In this document: in pieces, positions 33,412 to 45,144 of the stretch | Layout of the letters: every line of letters begins with the position of its first letter | How positions within the stretch are numbered: position 1 is the first letter of the stretch | DNA from: Bostrychus sinensis | Taxonomy: Eukaryota; Chordata; Actinopteri; Gobiiformes; Eleotridae | Reading direction: 5' to 3' | Assembly (NCBI GenBank): GCA_020698575.1 | Contig: CM036243.1 | Location: forward strand, 42,313,095-42,377,094 | Length of the DNA: 64,000 nucleotides | Program-made: the position numbers and the translations under genes | Notes under the pieces: generated by a model | Seen by the model: the letters and a program-made list of their open reading frames with translations, nothing else | Told to the model about the DNA's origin: nothing | Databases searched by the model: none

Positions 33412-33711
33412 CGATCCTGGGGACTCCCTCTGTGACAGGAGGTCAAAGTGGTCGCTAACAGATTTTAGCTACGCTGCCTCTGCGTGGAATCTTCACAAAC
33501 TGAGCTGAAACGGTCAGAGCTGATTCCTCTCAGCGCTGTCTTTAAAAACAAACGACAAGAGACCAGTGCTTGTGTTTCTAAATTGTTACTCTGCTCTTAT
33601 CTATTGCACCTTAAATGCCAGACTGCCTGTAAAATTTAACCTTTTAAAAATATATTTTTTATTGTTATTGACTTTTGTAGCTGTGTATTTATTATTGTTA
33701 AACTTATTATA
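33412..33711. other. 3' flank of gene E
   Basis: Likely 3'UTR and spacer. No canonical AATAAA was found within 300 bases of the stop. Confidence 0.4.
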
Positions 33712-33719
33712 ATTTATAA

Positions 33720-34220
33720 TAGGGTTGCAAATTTTCTGGAAACTTTCCATGGGAAGTTAAGCTTGGAAAAGTTGGGAATTTTCAAATTTGGAAACCATAT
33801 TTAAATAAATAAAAAAACATTATAAAGCAAATCTAAATTATACTAAAGGTCTTCAAAATGTTTAGTTACAGAAAGATATCTTCAGGGCTGATGAAGCATA
33901 AGAAACAGTACTTTTTTTAAAAGTAGTGACTTTTGCAATATTTTCTGCTACTTAATTTTAAAGTAAGGTTGATTTATGCACCAAGGTCTCAGCTTGGCTT
34001 TTAGGTATTAGCATTTAGCATATCATAGCAGCTACATTGCTAAGAAGCAAATTAAAGTTTTGGTACAAAGGTCAATACAATTCTGCAATTATATTTCAGT
34101 TCAAACTACAACAGAGTTGTCCTCAGTACACAGCAGTAAATTCCCATAAATTGCCATAAATTCCCGTTTATTCCCATGGAAAATTTCCAACTTTGAAAGT
34201 TCCCGGAATTTGCAACCCTA
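33720..34220. mobile_element. hAT-type miniature element with perfect 8-bp target duplication
   Basis: Ends TAGGGTTGCAAATT and AATTTGCAACCCTA are inverted. ATTTATAA flanks it exactly on both sides (33712-33719 and 34221-34228). The 8-bp duplication and TAGGG-type ends are typical of hAT elements. It is 501 bp with no transposase. Confidence 0.85.
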
Positions 34221-34249
34221 ATTTATAATCACGTGCGCTGCTGACCTCT

Positions 34250-34330
34250 GGGCCAGGTTGTCTTTGCAAAAGAGATCTTTATCTCAGTGCGTCGTTGATT
34301 TGGTTAAATAAAGGTTAATAAATAAAACTG
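34250..34330 (+). mobile_element. LINE 3' tail
   Basis: TTGGTTAAATAAAGGTTAAT with the upstream ATCTTTATCTCAGTG is a common fish LINE tail. Reverse-oriented relatives lie near 9745 and 43730. Confidence 0.5.
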
Positions 34331-35186
34331 AGATCTCGCACTTGTACGATTTATAATGAATTAAGTTTTCAGCGCTAACGCTCTGCACAAAAGGCTGAGA
34401 CAGTTCATTTATCTCTGATGATGTGTTTACTAAAGAACAACAGAGAAATTATGAAACTTTTTTTTTTATTGTGGATTTCCACTTCTGTTTCTGAGCTGAT
34501 CTCCTGAATGGGCATTTTTTTGGAAGTCAGCTTTTTTAAGACAAGACTTCAGAGTTTCTGATCCGTCTTGAACGCAGCATTCAAGGCGAATTGTAAACTT
34601 GGAAACCTCCCCTTTAAGAAAAAAGGCTGCTGCCAAAAGTCGCAAGATCAAGAAAACAAACATGGAAGCCCATAATAACAACACAATACTGCTTTTGCAT
34701 TTTCTGTTATTTTTGAAGGAAACAAACAAATGCATAATTAGAAGTTAAATCAGGCGATGTTCCTCTTTCTTGTTTAGGAATTATTACTTTTTGCAGACCT
34801 GTAGCTCTATTAACTTCATTAATTCCAAAGAAATTTACATACAGGTGGGAAATCTCTTGTTAAAACTACTTCACTGTGAGCGTCGGCATGATTGTGACAT
34901 CAACCTGGAAAATTCAGAGTACAAGCTTTCTGCACAAGCAAAAATCCCGACCTGAATTTGTGTTCAAGGACTTTTTCTCGCGTCAGAGGTCGAGATGAAT
35001 GCAGCGTTAACTTGTTTAGATTATAACAAACACCAAGATTTTAGGTTAATTACAGTTTACAGTATGTTCCACAGATCCAAGGATAAATAAAAAGTTTGTA
35101 CAATGACAGGAGAATTGTTAAGCCAAATTAACTAAGTTTAATTTTGTTGATTTGAACTGACTGCCATCTTATTCTGTGTCCTGCAG
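34331..35186. other. Spacer E-F; no first exon for gene F found
   Basis: Searched by eye for either first-exon type before gene F; neither MAEVKLKEE nor MSERQKLRALV is present. The acceptor TCTGTGTCCTGCAG ends at 35186. Confidence 0.5.
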
Positions 35187-36229
35187 GCGTCCAGACAGTT
35201 TGGCGGAGTCAGGACGAGGTGGGCCCCAGTCTGGCGGCCCCTCACACTAAAGAGGAGCCAGAGCTGTGCATCAACCAGGAGAAAGAACAGCTGCAAGAGT
35301 TCCCTTTGACTCCTGTCTGTGTGAAAACTGAAGAGGATCAAGACAAGTCCCCCGTGCCTCATCGAAGACCGGACACCAGACCTTACAGGTGCTCTGACTG
35401 TGGGAAAAAGTTTGCGCGTAATTCCGAGCTGCAGAGTCACGAGTTAGTCCACACACGACAGAGACCATTCAGGTGTTCAGTTTGTGGCAAGTGTTTCAGA
35501 CGAAAGAATCACGTTAAGAGGCATACACGAGTTCACACCGGAGAGAAACCTTACATCTGCAGAGTCTGCGGTAAGGGTTTTGCAAAAAAACTAACTTTGA
35601 AAAAACACACGAGAATCCACTCAGAAGAAGATTCTCCGCTGACTCGTCCTGAGTCTGCGAGCGACTCCAAACCTCACCTTTGCTGCGAGTGTGGGAAAGG
35701 ATTTCAAAGCAGCTACGATTTACAGAAACACGAGTTAATTCACACAGGAGAGAAACCATTCGAGTGTCCTTTTTGTGCAAAGTTTTTTACCTGGAAATGC
35801 AATCTGAAGACACACCTAAGGATTCACACAGGAGAGAAACCCTACAGCTGCTCAGTTTGTCAGAAATCTTTTACTGAACAAAACGCTCTCAGTAGTCATA
35901 TGACGGTTCACACAGGGGAGAGACCTTTCAGCTGTTTGGTTTGTGGGAAAGGTTTTGCACGGAAAGGTAATCTAAAGGGGCACATGAGAACTCACACTGG
36001 AGACAAACCGTACAAGTGTCAGGTTTGTGCTAAAGATTTTTCTCTCAAACATTCCTTGAAGATACACATGAGAATCCACACAGGAGAGAAGCCTTTCAGC
36101 TGCTCAGTTTGTCAGAGACCGTTTTCTTTGTTTGGCAGTTTAATTAGACACCAGAAGACTCACAAAGACAAAGACAGCACTGACAGCACTGAAAGCAAAA
36201 TAAAGACTCTTGTTACACAACTGAGCTAA
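35187..36229 (+). CDS. ZNF gene F, last exon: 9-finger C2H2 protein, first exon missing
   Basis: The acceptor TCCTGCAG and the following GCGTCCAG match genes G and I, so a phase-1 MSERQ-type first exon is expected, but none was found upstream. The frame runs VQTVWRSQDEVGPSLAAPHT then KEEPELCINQEKEQLQEF and VCVKTEEDQD, directly into nine well-formed fingers (35389-36160). It lacks the homogenised acidic block. Two of three sumoylation-type motifs are altered (TKEE for IKEE, INQE for IKQE). The finger frame is fully open, so it is either recently orphaned or uses an unrecognised upstream exon. Confidence 0.8.
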
Positions 36230-36312
36230 ACTGTTTCACTGTGAACGGCTCGCTGTCTGAGCAGAATTTCAGTTTGGAAAAACAGGAATTAATCTGTAGC
36301 CCTAAATGAGTT

Positions 36313-36318
36313 AATAAA
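36313..36318 (+). terminator. Polyadenylation signal of gene F
   Basis: AATAAA in GTTAATAAAAACT, 84 bases after the stop. Confidence 0.55.
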
Positions 36319-36439
36319 AACTAAAAAACAAACCCAAACATGTTATTGACCTGTGTCTTTAGTTTTTAGAAGAATGACCCCTCAATGACTGCGCTGCAGT
36401 CACCACAGAAGCCAACACTGCTCTTCTTGTCTTCACAGC

Positions 36440-36650
36440 TGCTCTTTCCTCTGACCGTGTCCTGTCTGTGTCTGAGCAGCTGCAGGTGCGTTTCCTCTTT
36501 ATGTCTAAGAGCATGATCCACAGGCCAGTCTGCTCTTTGGGTCAGCCCCAAGCTGAGATAAATGGAGAGGGCTGCGTCAGTAAATACTCTCACATGTTCA
36601 CACATGAGAGAAACCTTACTGCTGTTCATTCTGAAAAACTAGTCTCTGCT
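36440..36650 (+). pseudogene. Weak finger relic after gene F
   Basis: AAATACTCTCACATGTTCAC followed by ACATGAGAGAAACCTTACTG resembles the end of one finger and the next linker (SHM.TH.E.KPYCC) with frame breaks. Low information content. Confidence 0.35.
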
Positions 36651-36670
36651 TTTATCTCCAGTGGATTAGG

Positions 36671-37180
36671 CAGTGGTGGAATGTAACGAAGTAAAAGTAC
36701 TTAGTTACTTTACTTAAGTACAATTTTCATGTATCTGTACATTTTACAAGGGATACTTTACTACATTTTTCGAGCAAGTATCTGTACTTTGAAGTAAAAA
36801 GTATTTTGAGTTTGATTTAAAATCATTAGTTTTTGCCGTGTTGTCATTGTACACACAGTACTTCAATATAAAAGATGCAGTACTGTAGTACTCTTCAGAA
36901 AAAACTCACCTACACCTTTTATTGCACTGGAACGTTAAGTTTTCAGCACAGTTTTTCAGGAAATCCCTCACATTTAACACATTCATTATTCTTCAATCTG
37001 TGTGAAATACTTGTATTTTTTTACTTACAAGTACATGTGAAAGTAAGAAAGTAAGGTAACTTTAATACTTTTACTTAAGTAGACATTTCCCTGAGATACT
37101 TTTACTGTACTCGAGTAAATCTTTGCTTTTTTATCTCTACTTTTACTGAAGTCAGATATTGAGTACTTCTTCCACCGCGG
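36671..37180. mobile_element. hAT-like miniature element (CAGTGGTGGAA ends)
   Basis: Left end CAGTGGTGGAATGTAACG and right end TACTTCTTCCACCGCGG are inverted. The interior has the AAGTACTTTTACTTAAGTA pattern of a very common fish element. GGATTAGG and GGATGAGA flank it and may be a decayed 8-bp duplication. A second, partial copy ends at 39523 (TCTTCCACCACTG). Confidence 0.65.
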
Positions 37181-37309
37181 GGATGAGATGAATACGTTTA
37201 TCTGCTGAAGGGAAATTCTAATGATTCTCTAAGGTGAATTTGTGTTTTTCCTCTGATTTTGTAACATTAGTTTGTCCCAATGTGATGGATTTTTCCTGCT
37301 GTGTACTGG

Positions 37310-37660
37310 CAAAAAAGGCAACGAGGAGCACTTCCTGGAGAGAAGCAAGAAGAGGTGCACTTTGGGAAGAAACAGGCAACGCAAAAACAACAAAATACCC
37401 AAGGCACTCTCTCCTAAAGTTTAAAAACCTTTATTATTTAGGGCAGGTCACAAAAGACTTAAAAAAGCCCCAACACGTTTCGGCGTCGCAGCCTCCATCA
37501 GGGACAAACAGAAGTAAAGTGCGTCATGTGAGCTTTAAAGATACCTTCCACCAACAGGGTTTCATAAGAACACCTGTAAGAGGGAGGGGAACACACCTGA
37601 GTGGACATGTATATAAAGAGCCACTAGATGGCAGTGTTAACCAAAAAAAACATTAACAGT
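37310..37660 (-). mobile_element. Penelope-like or LINE-type repeat with hammerhead-like core
   Basis: AACCTTTATTATTTAGGGCA and CCAACACGTTTCGGC..GCCTCCATCAGGGA are hallmark sequences of a dispersed fish repeat, read here in reverse. The CTGATG..CCGAAACG string on the minus strand is typical of Penelope-like elements. Confidence 0.5.
37466..37504 (-). ncRNA. Degenerate hammerhead-ribozyme-like motif
   Basis: The minus strand reads CTGATGG (37501-37495), a short GGC/GCC stem, then GAAACG (37481-37476). The hammerhead core is CUGANGA..GAAA; here the last A of CUGANGA is G, which should abolish or weaken cleavage. Penelope-like elements are known to carry hammerhead motifs. Confidence 0.35.
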
Positions 37661-37914
37661 AGATTTAAAAAATAACAGTGGAAAACTACAGATGTGGCAC
37701 AGAAAACTCTCTAAAAACACAGTGAAGTCCAAGTCTTTATTTAATCCCAGGGGTTTGGAGCCTGGTGTGCGCTCTGGAGGCGGGGTTACTGCTGTGGAGT
37801 AACAGTCTGTCCCGCAGACGCCTTTTAATCATTGCAGCGTAGAAAACCTTGCCTTTGTGTAAATAACATGAGTGGTGTTGCAGTTAATGAAGTGGTTCCT
37901 TTTGTGAATGATTT

Positions 37915-38700
37915 CCTGCCAGATGTTTAAAGTTTTTTTAAGTTTAAGTTTATTTCAGTCACATAAAAATATAATAGTTGTACTAATACACTCTGTAATA
38001 CATATACAGATACAGTACATGTATACAAAGAGAAAAACAATAACATTACAACTGAAAAGGTGTCGGCTGAAGCCACAGCTTATTACTCCTCCTCTATTTA
38101 CTTTACTGCATCTACCATGGGATATTGAGACAATATATATATTTTTTTTTTTAAGAAAAATATCTCTTCATTCTTTGACAGAAGATCAAACATACGAAAA
38201 AATAAATATAAAACAAACAACAACAAAGAAAACAAACAACAAAAGTCAAATTTCATTTTCATATTTGTTTATAATGAATTTTGTGAATAGTTTTTTAAAG
38301 TAAATTAGTGAATTGCTCCTCTTAAGTTCAGCTGTAATCCCACAATTCCACAAATGTACCGCTTTAACAGAAATGCAGTTTTTCTTTACATTGTTCTAAC
38401 GCCTGTCCTCTCCCTCAGATCATATTTATCATCTCTGTCTTCAAACATACACAAAATATTATTTGGCAATAACTTTTTTAACTTTATACATAAACAATAC
38501 TGTACTAAGACTAAATCATAGAATTTTAATGCTTTAAATGTAATAAATATTGGTTTAGTTGATTCATTATAAGCAGAATGGTTGATGATCCTTATAGCTT
38601 TTTTCTGTAAGATAAAAATTGGTTTTGTATTTGTTGCTTATGTCCGCCCCACAGATGTTGGAGCAGTGATTCCAGATGTTGCAGCTGAAAGAGGTCTGGG
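37915..38700 (-). mobile_element. LINE fragment, 3' part of ORF2
   Basis: On the minus strand, with several frame breaks: RIINHSAYNESTKPIFI, then FKALKFYDLV and KLLPNNILCMFEDRDDKYDL. This is the region after the RT palm in a group of teleost LINEs. It is inactive. The 3' end is near 37915-37930 (TTAAGTTTAAGTTTATTTCA, in reverse). Confidence 0.65.
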
Positions 38701-38904
38701 TCTGGGACAAAGGGCTGATATCTGTGGAGAGTTTTAAACTAATGAGTGCTGGTTCTGGAAATATTGTTCATAGTATCTCATCACGCTCAATGATAACCCA
38801 GTTTATTCAGATTTTTCGTTTTATCACCTTCCTCGCTACAAGCCGTGCTGAGAGTTTGAGACCTGTTTTTTTTTTCAAGCAGGGAGTTCCTGTTTAACAT
38901 CGGG

Positions 38905-39535
38905 CTGTAACGATACGTTTTTGCAATGATACGATATGAATCGCTTAGAAGTGTTTCGATACGATTTAAGAACGATACTGGCTAATTTGGAACGATACGA
39001 TTCAATACGATTCAACATCTTTGTATCGATACAGCAATTTTTTGCCAAAAATCATTAAAGTTTCCTCTCAAATGCAGCACCGCGGCCGGGGTTGGTTATG
39101 TCCCGCAGACAGAGAGCGAAGAAAAGTTGAATATAACATTTTATTTAATTAAAAACACAAAATTTATCTCGAAAAAGCCATATCTGGTTTTATTTTAAAC
39201 ATACACATTTCTAATTTTGATATTTCCGATATTATCGATCGATACTTCATGTGTATCGATATTCACTTCCTAGAAAACGATAATGAAAACTTCAGTATAA
39301 AAGTTACAGTAAAGGAGTACTCTTCAGAAAACCTCGCCTACTCCTTTTATTGCACCGCTAACCTTTAGTTTTCAGCAGTCTGTATAAAATACTTACAGTA
39401 CAATTAAAAGTGAGTACTGTTATACTTTTAAGTAGAAATTTCCATGTGATACTTTTACGTTTACTTGAGTAAGTTTTTGCTTCTTTTTGTGCAGTTTAAA
39501 GAAATTGAGAACCTCTTCCACCACTGATTATATTT
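38905..39535. mobile_element. hAT-like miniature elements, two in a row
   Basis: 38905-39270 begins GGGCTGTAACGATACG and has ATCGATAC-rich sequence throughout, as in common fish hAT-like miniature elements. 39300-39523 is a partial copy of the element at 36671-37180 and ends CTCTTCCACCACTG. Confidence 0.5.
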
Positions 39536-40492
39536 TATTAAAAATGTAAAATCCTGAGCTCTTCCTTCAGACTGAGGTTTAGTGCTGCCCTTTAACTTCC
39601 AGCTTAAGTTTAGCTTTAGGCCTCTTTCTTCAAACCTGGCAAGCATTTCTTCAGATTTGGCCTCAAAGTCAGTTTCTTGGTCACAGATTCTACCGACCCT
39701 CTGTAACTGTCCAAACAGCAGACAGTTTATTTGTACATCACCTTTCATGTGAAATACAACCAAAAGTGCTTTACATGGAGTTCAACAACGAGTTTAAGCG
39801 ACATATACAATAGAAATAAGCACAAAATGACGATAAAAATGTCCATATACAAAAAGAATCGTAGGCTATGCTAAAAAGGTAGGTCTTTTAGCCACTTTTA
39901 CCATCTAAAACAGTATTTCTGGCTGTTGGCTTTCTAAAAATGGTAATATGTAAATTTCTCAAAAAATCTATAAATTGTTGAGTCTCGGAAATTTATTTTT
40001 TCTTTGCTGTATTCCAGAGAATGTTTAATATTAGGATTGATCTCATTGAACACCAGCTCTCGTGTTTTAGGAACTTAATCTTCTCAGGGTTAAAATATTG
40101 TCCTCCTCCCATTTCCCCAGGAACAGGTCTGCGTACGATGAGCTACAACAGGCACCCGTAGCACAGCCCTTCACTTCTCTGTGCACTTTGTCTTCAAACA
40201 CAAAATATTATTGTTCAGCGACACCAAAAACTCACTCGGTGGCATTTCAGAGGCTGGAATATCTGCTCTGCAGCTGAGCTCAGGGAGGAAGCAGAAGGAC
40301 GCCATTCTGGAGCGGTCACGACAGAAAAATGAGATTTCTTGCTCACTAAGCCGTTGTTTATGTAGCGTTTCTGTGAGGGCATCTGTGAGAAGTTTATTAA
40401 ACTCTGTTGTTGAGTTTTTCACATTCATGTGTTACGCTAAAACGTCGTCACCTGCCCGCAATAATAAAGGTTTTTTAACTTTAGTTAAAAAA
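39536..40492. other. Intergenic spacer F-G, no gene seen
   Basis: Dispersed-repeat tail near 39740-39830 (CAAAAGTGCTTTACATGGAG). No coding signal; an open frame from 40181 is kept open only by running into the minisatellite. Confidence 0.4.
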
Positions 40493-43098
40493 GTCCCTCC
40501 TCTGGACCCTCACTGTTCCTCCTCTGTACCTCACTGTCCCTCCTCTGTACCTCACTGTCCTCCTCTGTACCTCACTGTCCTCCTCTGTACCCTCACTGTC
40601 CCTCCTCTGTACCTCACTGTCCCTCCTCTGTACCTCACTGTCCCTCCTCTGTACCTCACTGTCCCTCCTCTGTACCTCACTGTCCCTCCTCTGTACTCTC
40701 ACTGTCCCTCCTCTGTACCTCACTGTCCCTCCTCTGTACCCTCACTGTCCCTCCTCTGTACCTCACTGTCCCTCCTCTGTACCTCACTGTCCTCCTCTGT
40801 ACATCACTGTCCCTCCTCTGTACTCTCACTGTCCCTCCTCTGTACTCTCACTGTCCCTCCTCTGTACCTCACTGTCCCTCCTTAACCCTCACTGTCCCTC
40901 CTCTGTACCTCACTGTCCTCCTCTGTACCTCACTGTCCCTCCTCTGTACCCTCACTGTCCCTCCTCTGTACCTCACTGTCCCTCCTTAACCCTCACTGTC
41001 CCTCCTCTGTACCTCACTGTCCTCCTCTGTACCTCACTGTCCCTCCTCTGTACCTCACTGTCCCTCCTCTGTACCCTCACTGTCCCTCCTCTGTACCTCA
41101 CTGTCCCTCCTCTGTACCCTCACTGTCCCTCCTCTGTACCTCACTGTCCTCCTCTGTACCTCACTGTCCCTCCTCTGTACCTCACTGTCCCTCCTCTGTA
41201 CCCTCACTGTCCTCCTCTGTACCTCACTGTCCCTCCTCTGTACCCTCACTGTCCCTCCTCTGTACCCTCACTGTCCCTCCTCTGTACCCTCACTGTCCCT
41301 CCTCTGTACCTCACTGTCCCTCCTCTGTACCCTCACTGTCCCTCCTCTGTACCTCACTGTCCTTCCTCTGTACCTCACTGTCCCTCCTCTGTACCCTCAC
41401 TGTCCCTCCTCTGTACCTCACTGTCCCTCCTCTGTACCCTCACTGTTCCTCCTCTGTACCTCACTGTCCCTCCTCTGTACCTCACTGTCCCTCCTCTGTA
41501 CCCTCACTGTCCCTCCTCTGTACCCACACTGTCCCTCCTCTGTACCTCACTGTCCCTCCTCTGTACCTCACTGTCCCTCCTCTGTACCTCACTGTCCCTC
41601 CTCTGTACCCTCACTGTCCCTCCTCTGTACCTCACTGTCCCTCCTCTGTACCCTCACTGTTCCTCCTCTGTAACTCACTGTCCCTCCTCTGTACTCTCAC
41701 TGTCCCTCCTCTGTACCTCACTGTCCCTCCTCTGTACTCTCACTGTCCCTCCTCTGTACCTCACTGTCCCTCCTCTGTACTCTCACTGTCCCTCCTCTGT
41801 ACCTCACTGTCCCTCCTCTGTACCTCACTGTCCCTCCTCTGTACCCTCACTGTCCCTCCTCTGTACCTCACTGTCCCTCCTCTGTACGCTCACTGTCCCT
41901 CCTCTGTACTCTCACTGTCCCTCCTCTGTACCTCACTGTCCCTCCTCTGTACCCTCACTGTCCCTCCTCTGTACCTCACTGTCCCTCCTCTGTACCTCAC
42001 TGTCCCTCCTCTGTACTCTCACTGTCCCTCCTCTGTACCTCACTGTCCCTCCTCTGTACCTCACTGTCCCTCCTCTGTACCTCACTGTCCTCCTCTGTAC
42101 CTCACTGTCCTCCTCTGTACTCTCACTGTCCCTCCTCTGTACCTCACTGTCCCTCCTCTGCACCTCACTGTCCCTCCTCTGTACCTCACTGTCCCTCCTC
42201 TGTACCTCACTGTCCCTCCTCTGTACCTCACTGTCCCTCCTCTGTACCCTCACTGTCCCTCCTCTGTACCTCACTGTCCCTCCTCTGTACCTCACTGTCC
42301 CTCCTCTGTACCCTCACTGTCCCTCCTCTGTACCTCACTGTCCCTCCTCTGTACCCTCACTGTCCCTCCTCTGTACTCTCACTGTCCCTCCTCTGTACCC
42401 TCACTGTCCCTCCTCTGCACCTCACTGTCCCTCCTCTGTACCTCACTGTCCCTCCTCTGTACCACTGTCCCTCCTCTGTACCTCACTGTCCCTCCTCTGT
42501 ACCCTCACTGTCCCTCCTCTGTACCTCACTGTCCCTCCTCTGTACCTCACTGTCCCTCCTCTGTACCCTCACTGTCCCTCCTCTGTACCTCACTGTCCCT
42601 CCTCTGTACCCTCACTGTCCCTCCTCTGTACCCTCACTGTCCCTCCTCTGTACCTCACTGTCCCTCCTCTGTACCTCACTGTCCCTCCTCTGTACCCTCA
42701 CTGTCCCTCCTCTGTACCTCACTGTCCCTCCTCTGTACCCTCACTGTCCTCCTCTGTACCTCACTGTCCCTCCTCTGTACCTCACTGTCCCTCCTCTGTA
42801 CCTCACTGTCCTCCTCTGTACTCTCACTGTCCCTCCTCTGTACCTCACTGTCCCTCCTCTGTACCCTCACTGTTCCTCCTCTGTACCTCACTGTCCCTCC
42901 TCTGTACCTCACTGTCCCTCCTCTGTACCCTCACTGTTCCTCCTCTGTACCTCACTGTCCCTCCTCTGTACCCTCACTGTCCCTCCTCTGTACCTCACTG
43001 TCCCTCCTCTGTACCTCACTGTCCCTCCTCTGTACTCTCACTGTCCCTCCTCTGTACTCTCACTGTCCCTCCTCTGTACCTCACTGTCCCTCCTCTGC
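40493..43098. repeat. Large C/T-rich minisatellite, 20-22-bp unit
   Basis: About 2.6 kb of CCTCACTGTCCCTCCTCTGT-A units, with 20-, 21- and 22-bp variants and rare substitutions. The same unit occurs in the opposite orientation at 58075-59664. Length variants not divisible by three and no constant frame argue against coding. Confidence 0.97.
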
Positions 43099-43180
43099 AT
43101 TTGGCACAGAATACAGTTTTTGTAAATGTTATTAGAAAATTACGAGGCAGAATCTGTGTATTCATTTGTAAGAAATGTCC

Positions 43181-43217
43181 TTTTATTTTATTTTATTTTA
43201 TTTTATTTTATTTTATT
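43181..43217. repeat. (TTTTA)n microsatellite
   Basis: About seven pentamers. Confidence 0.95.
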
Positions 43218-43320
43218 GGTTATCTCTGGGTACTTTCAGCCCAGTGTGAGGCAGATGCAGAGAGTCCTGAGTTCTGTGCGTTCATCTTTAATTTGTTTTA
43301 TTTTTAACCTCGGAGAATGC

Positions 43321-43380
43321 AGCCCCCGGAAGTACCACGTGGTTTCCGGTGCGTGTTGTTAGCTTTAGCTCAGAGTGAAC
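43321..43380 (+). promoter_or_regulatory. Promoter block of gene G: E-box flanked by ETS-like sites
   Basis: CCGGAAGTAC-CACGTG-GTTTCCGG (43326-43349) puts a CACGTG E-box between inverted ETS-type CCGGAA sites, 31 bases before the ATG. The same arrangement precedes gene I (60000-60027). Function is inferred from conservation. Confidence 0.5.
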
Positions 43381-43544
43381 ATGTCTGAAGCGCCAGAAGC
43401 TGAGAGCTTTGGTGAATGAGCGCCTGACTGCGGCAGCTGAAGAGATATTTGAGCTGTTTGAAAGAACCATAGCGGAGTATGAGCAGGAAGTGCTTCGGCT
43501 CAAACAGAGGAACCACAAACAGCTGCAGCAGCTGGACGCCGCAG
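43381..43544 (+). pseudogene. ZNF gene G, first exon (MSERQ type), frameshifted
   Basis: 164 bases, nearly identical to the 163-base first exon of gene I. ATGTCTGAAGCGCC has one extra A (43388/43389) against ATGTCTGAGCGCC, so the reading becomes MSEAPEAESFGE and stops. Past the insertion the frame is intact (VNERLTAAAEEIFELFERTI). The donor GCAG/GTTGGT is intact. Either a pseudogene, a sequence error, or translation starts elsewhere. Confidence 0.8.
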
Positions 43545-43724
43545 GTTGGTTCTTGTCCCAAACCAAACTCAGATTGAAACAGAAACACATCACAGACAGC
43601 GCTCAGGTTTACGGAGCCTTCGTGTGTTCAGGCTGAGCGCAGAGAGACAGATTCTAACGCAGAGTTATTAAAGGGAAGGACACGGAGACGCTTTCATCTG
43701 CAGACACTAAATGGATTATTTTAT

Positions 43725-43800
43725 TTCTGTGTTAACCTTTATTTAACCCGGGTAAAAACCCACTGGCCCAGAGGTCAGAGGTCAGCAGCACGCGTCAGGA
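43725..43800 (-). mobile_element. LINE 3' tail
   Basis: TTAACCTTTATTTAACCCGG with GGTCAGCAGCACGCGTCA matches the tail near 9745. Located in intron 1 of gene G. Confidence 0.5.
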
Positions 43801-43854
43801 GCCGAACAATAAACATCAAATGTAAAGTGCAGTAGTTGTAAACAGTGTGGCATT

Positions 43855-44435
43855 TAACCCTCAGCCATCACTGCACTTTACTCCACACCTGTGACCTTAA
43901 GGACACAAATGTCCACTTCCAAAATACTGCTATAAAAATGGACTGGATTAATAATTATTTCAGCTTTTTTCTGCATAAATCTTCTAAACAACTTCAGTCT
44001 TGCTCGAAACTACCAAGCATTCAATGATTTTTAGGATTTTAACCTCTAAAATGTTTTTTGTATTACTTTTCAGTTACTTTAGGTTTTGAAATTGACATTT
44101 AAAGGGTTAAAATCCTCAAAATGTTTGAATATTTGATGGTTTTGAGTGGTTGTGAAGTTGTTTAAAAGATCTATGCAGAAAAAGACAGAAAAAATATTAA
44201 TCCGATACATTTTTATCAGTATGTTTTTGGAAGTGGACAGTTTTGTCCTTAAGGTCACAAGGGGATAGCAAATTTGTCGCAGTGTTCTAATGTGCTATTA
44301 GAAAAATAAAACTTGAGTTCCAAACCATGTCAAGAGAGAGCCTTTATTACAAAAATGTGTTCCATTAGCATTGACACAGACAAAATGATGACCAATCAAA
44401 GAGAAAAGGTCCAGAGTGATGCTGAGGGTTAAGTG
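43855..44435. mobile_element. Inverted-arm DNA element
   Basis: TGTGACCTTAAGGACA..TGTCCACTTCCAAAA (43890-43924) is mirrored by TTTTGGAAGTGGACA..TGTCCTTAAGGTCACA (44226-44260). Outer parts also pair (TTAACCCTCAGCCATC against GATGCTGAGGGTTAA). No transposase is seen. Confidence 0.6.
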
Positions 44436-44635
44436 CAGTGATATTTGCAGGTGCAACCGTAGTAAACAGTTAAAAATGAAAAGGTGCACTTATTCACGGT
44501 AGAAAATGAAAAACACACGCACTGATTTATAGACGCTTGTTTACTTTTACATAAAAAGGAACGAAAGGTTTTAAATGAGACGAGTTCAGACATTTTTAGT
44601 TCAGTTTGGAGAGTTCCCAGCAGAAGGAGTGGAAA

Positions 44636-45144
44636 AGCTAAAACTAAAGCTAAAACTAAAACTAAAGCTAAAACTAAAGCTAAAACTAAAGCTAAAACTA
44701 AAACTAAAGCTAAAGCTAAAACTAAAGCTAAAGCTAAAACTAAAACTAAAGCTAAAACTAAAACTAAAGCTAAAGCTAAAACTAAAACTAAAGCTAAAAC
44801 TAAAGCTAAAACTAAAGCTAAAACTAAAGCTAAAACTAAAACTAAAGCTAAAGCTAAAACTAAAGCTAAAACTAAAGCTAAAACTAAAACTAAAGCTAAA
44901 GCTAAAACTAAAGCTAAAGCTAAAACTAAAGCTAAAACTAAAGCTAAAACTAAAACTAAAGCTAAAGCTAAAGCTAAAACTAAAACTAAAGCTAAAACTA
45001 AAGCTAAAACTAAAACTAAAGCTAAAGCTAAAACTAAAGCTAAAACTAAAACTAAAGCTAAAACTAAAGCTAAAACTAAAACTAAAGCTAAAACTAAAAC
45101 TAAAACTAAAGCTAAAGCTAAAGCTAAAACTAAAGCTAAAGCTA
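44636..45144. repeat. Hexanucleotide array (CTAAAA/CTAAAG)n
   Basis: About 85 six-base units with only an A/G choice at one position. It reads (Lys-Leu)n on the + strand and Leu/Val/Ala repeats on the minus strand; neither is taken as a gene. Not telomeric (CCCTAA). Confidence 0.97.

Noticed and set aside
40181..40885. 234-codon + frame before gene G
   Set aside because: The second half is the C/T-rich minisatellite; the first half shows no family.
40493..43098. CRISPR-like appearance of regular repeats
   Set aside because: Units are contiguous with no unique spacers, in a vertebrate genome: a minisatellite.
44636..45144. Interstitial telomere repeat
   Set aside because: Unit is CTAAAA/CTAAAG, not CCCTAA/TTAGGG.
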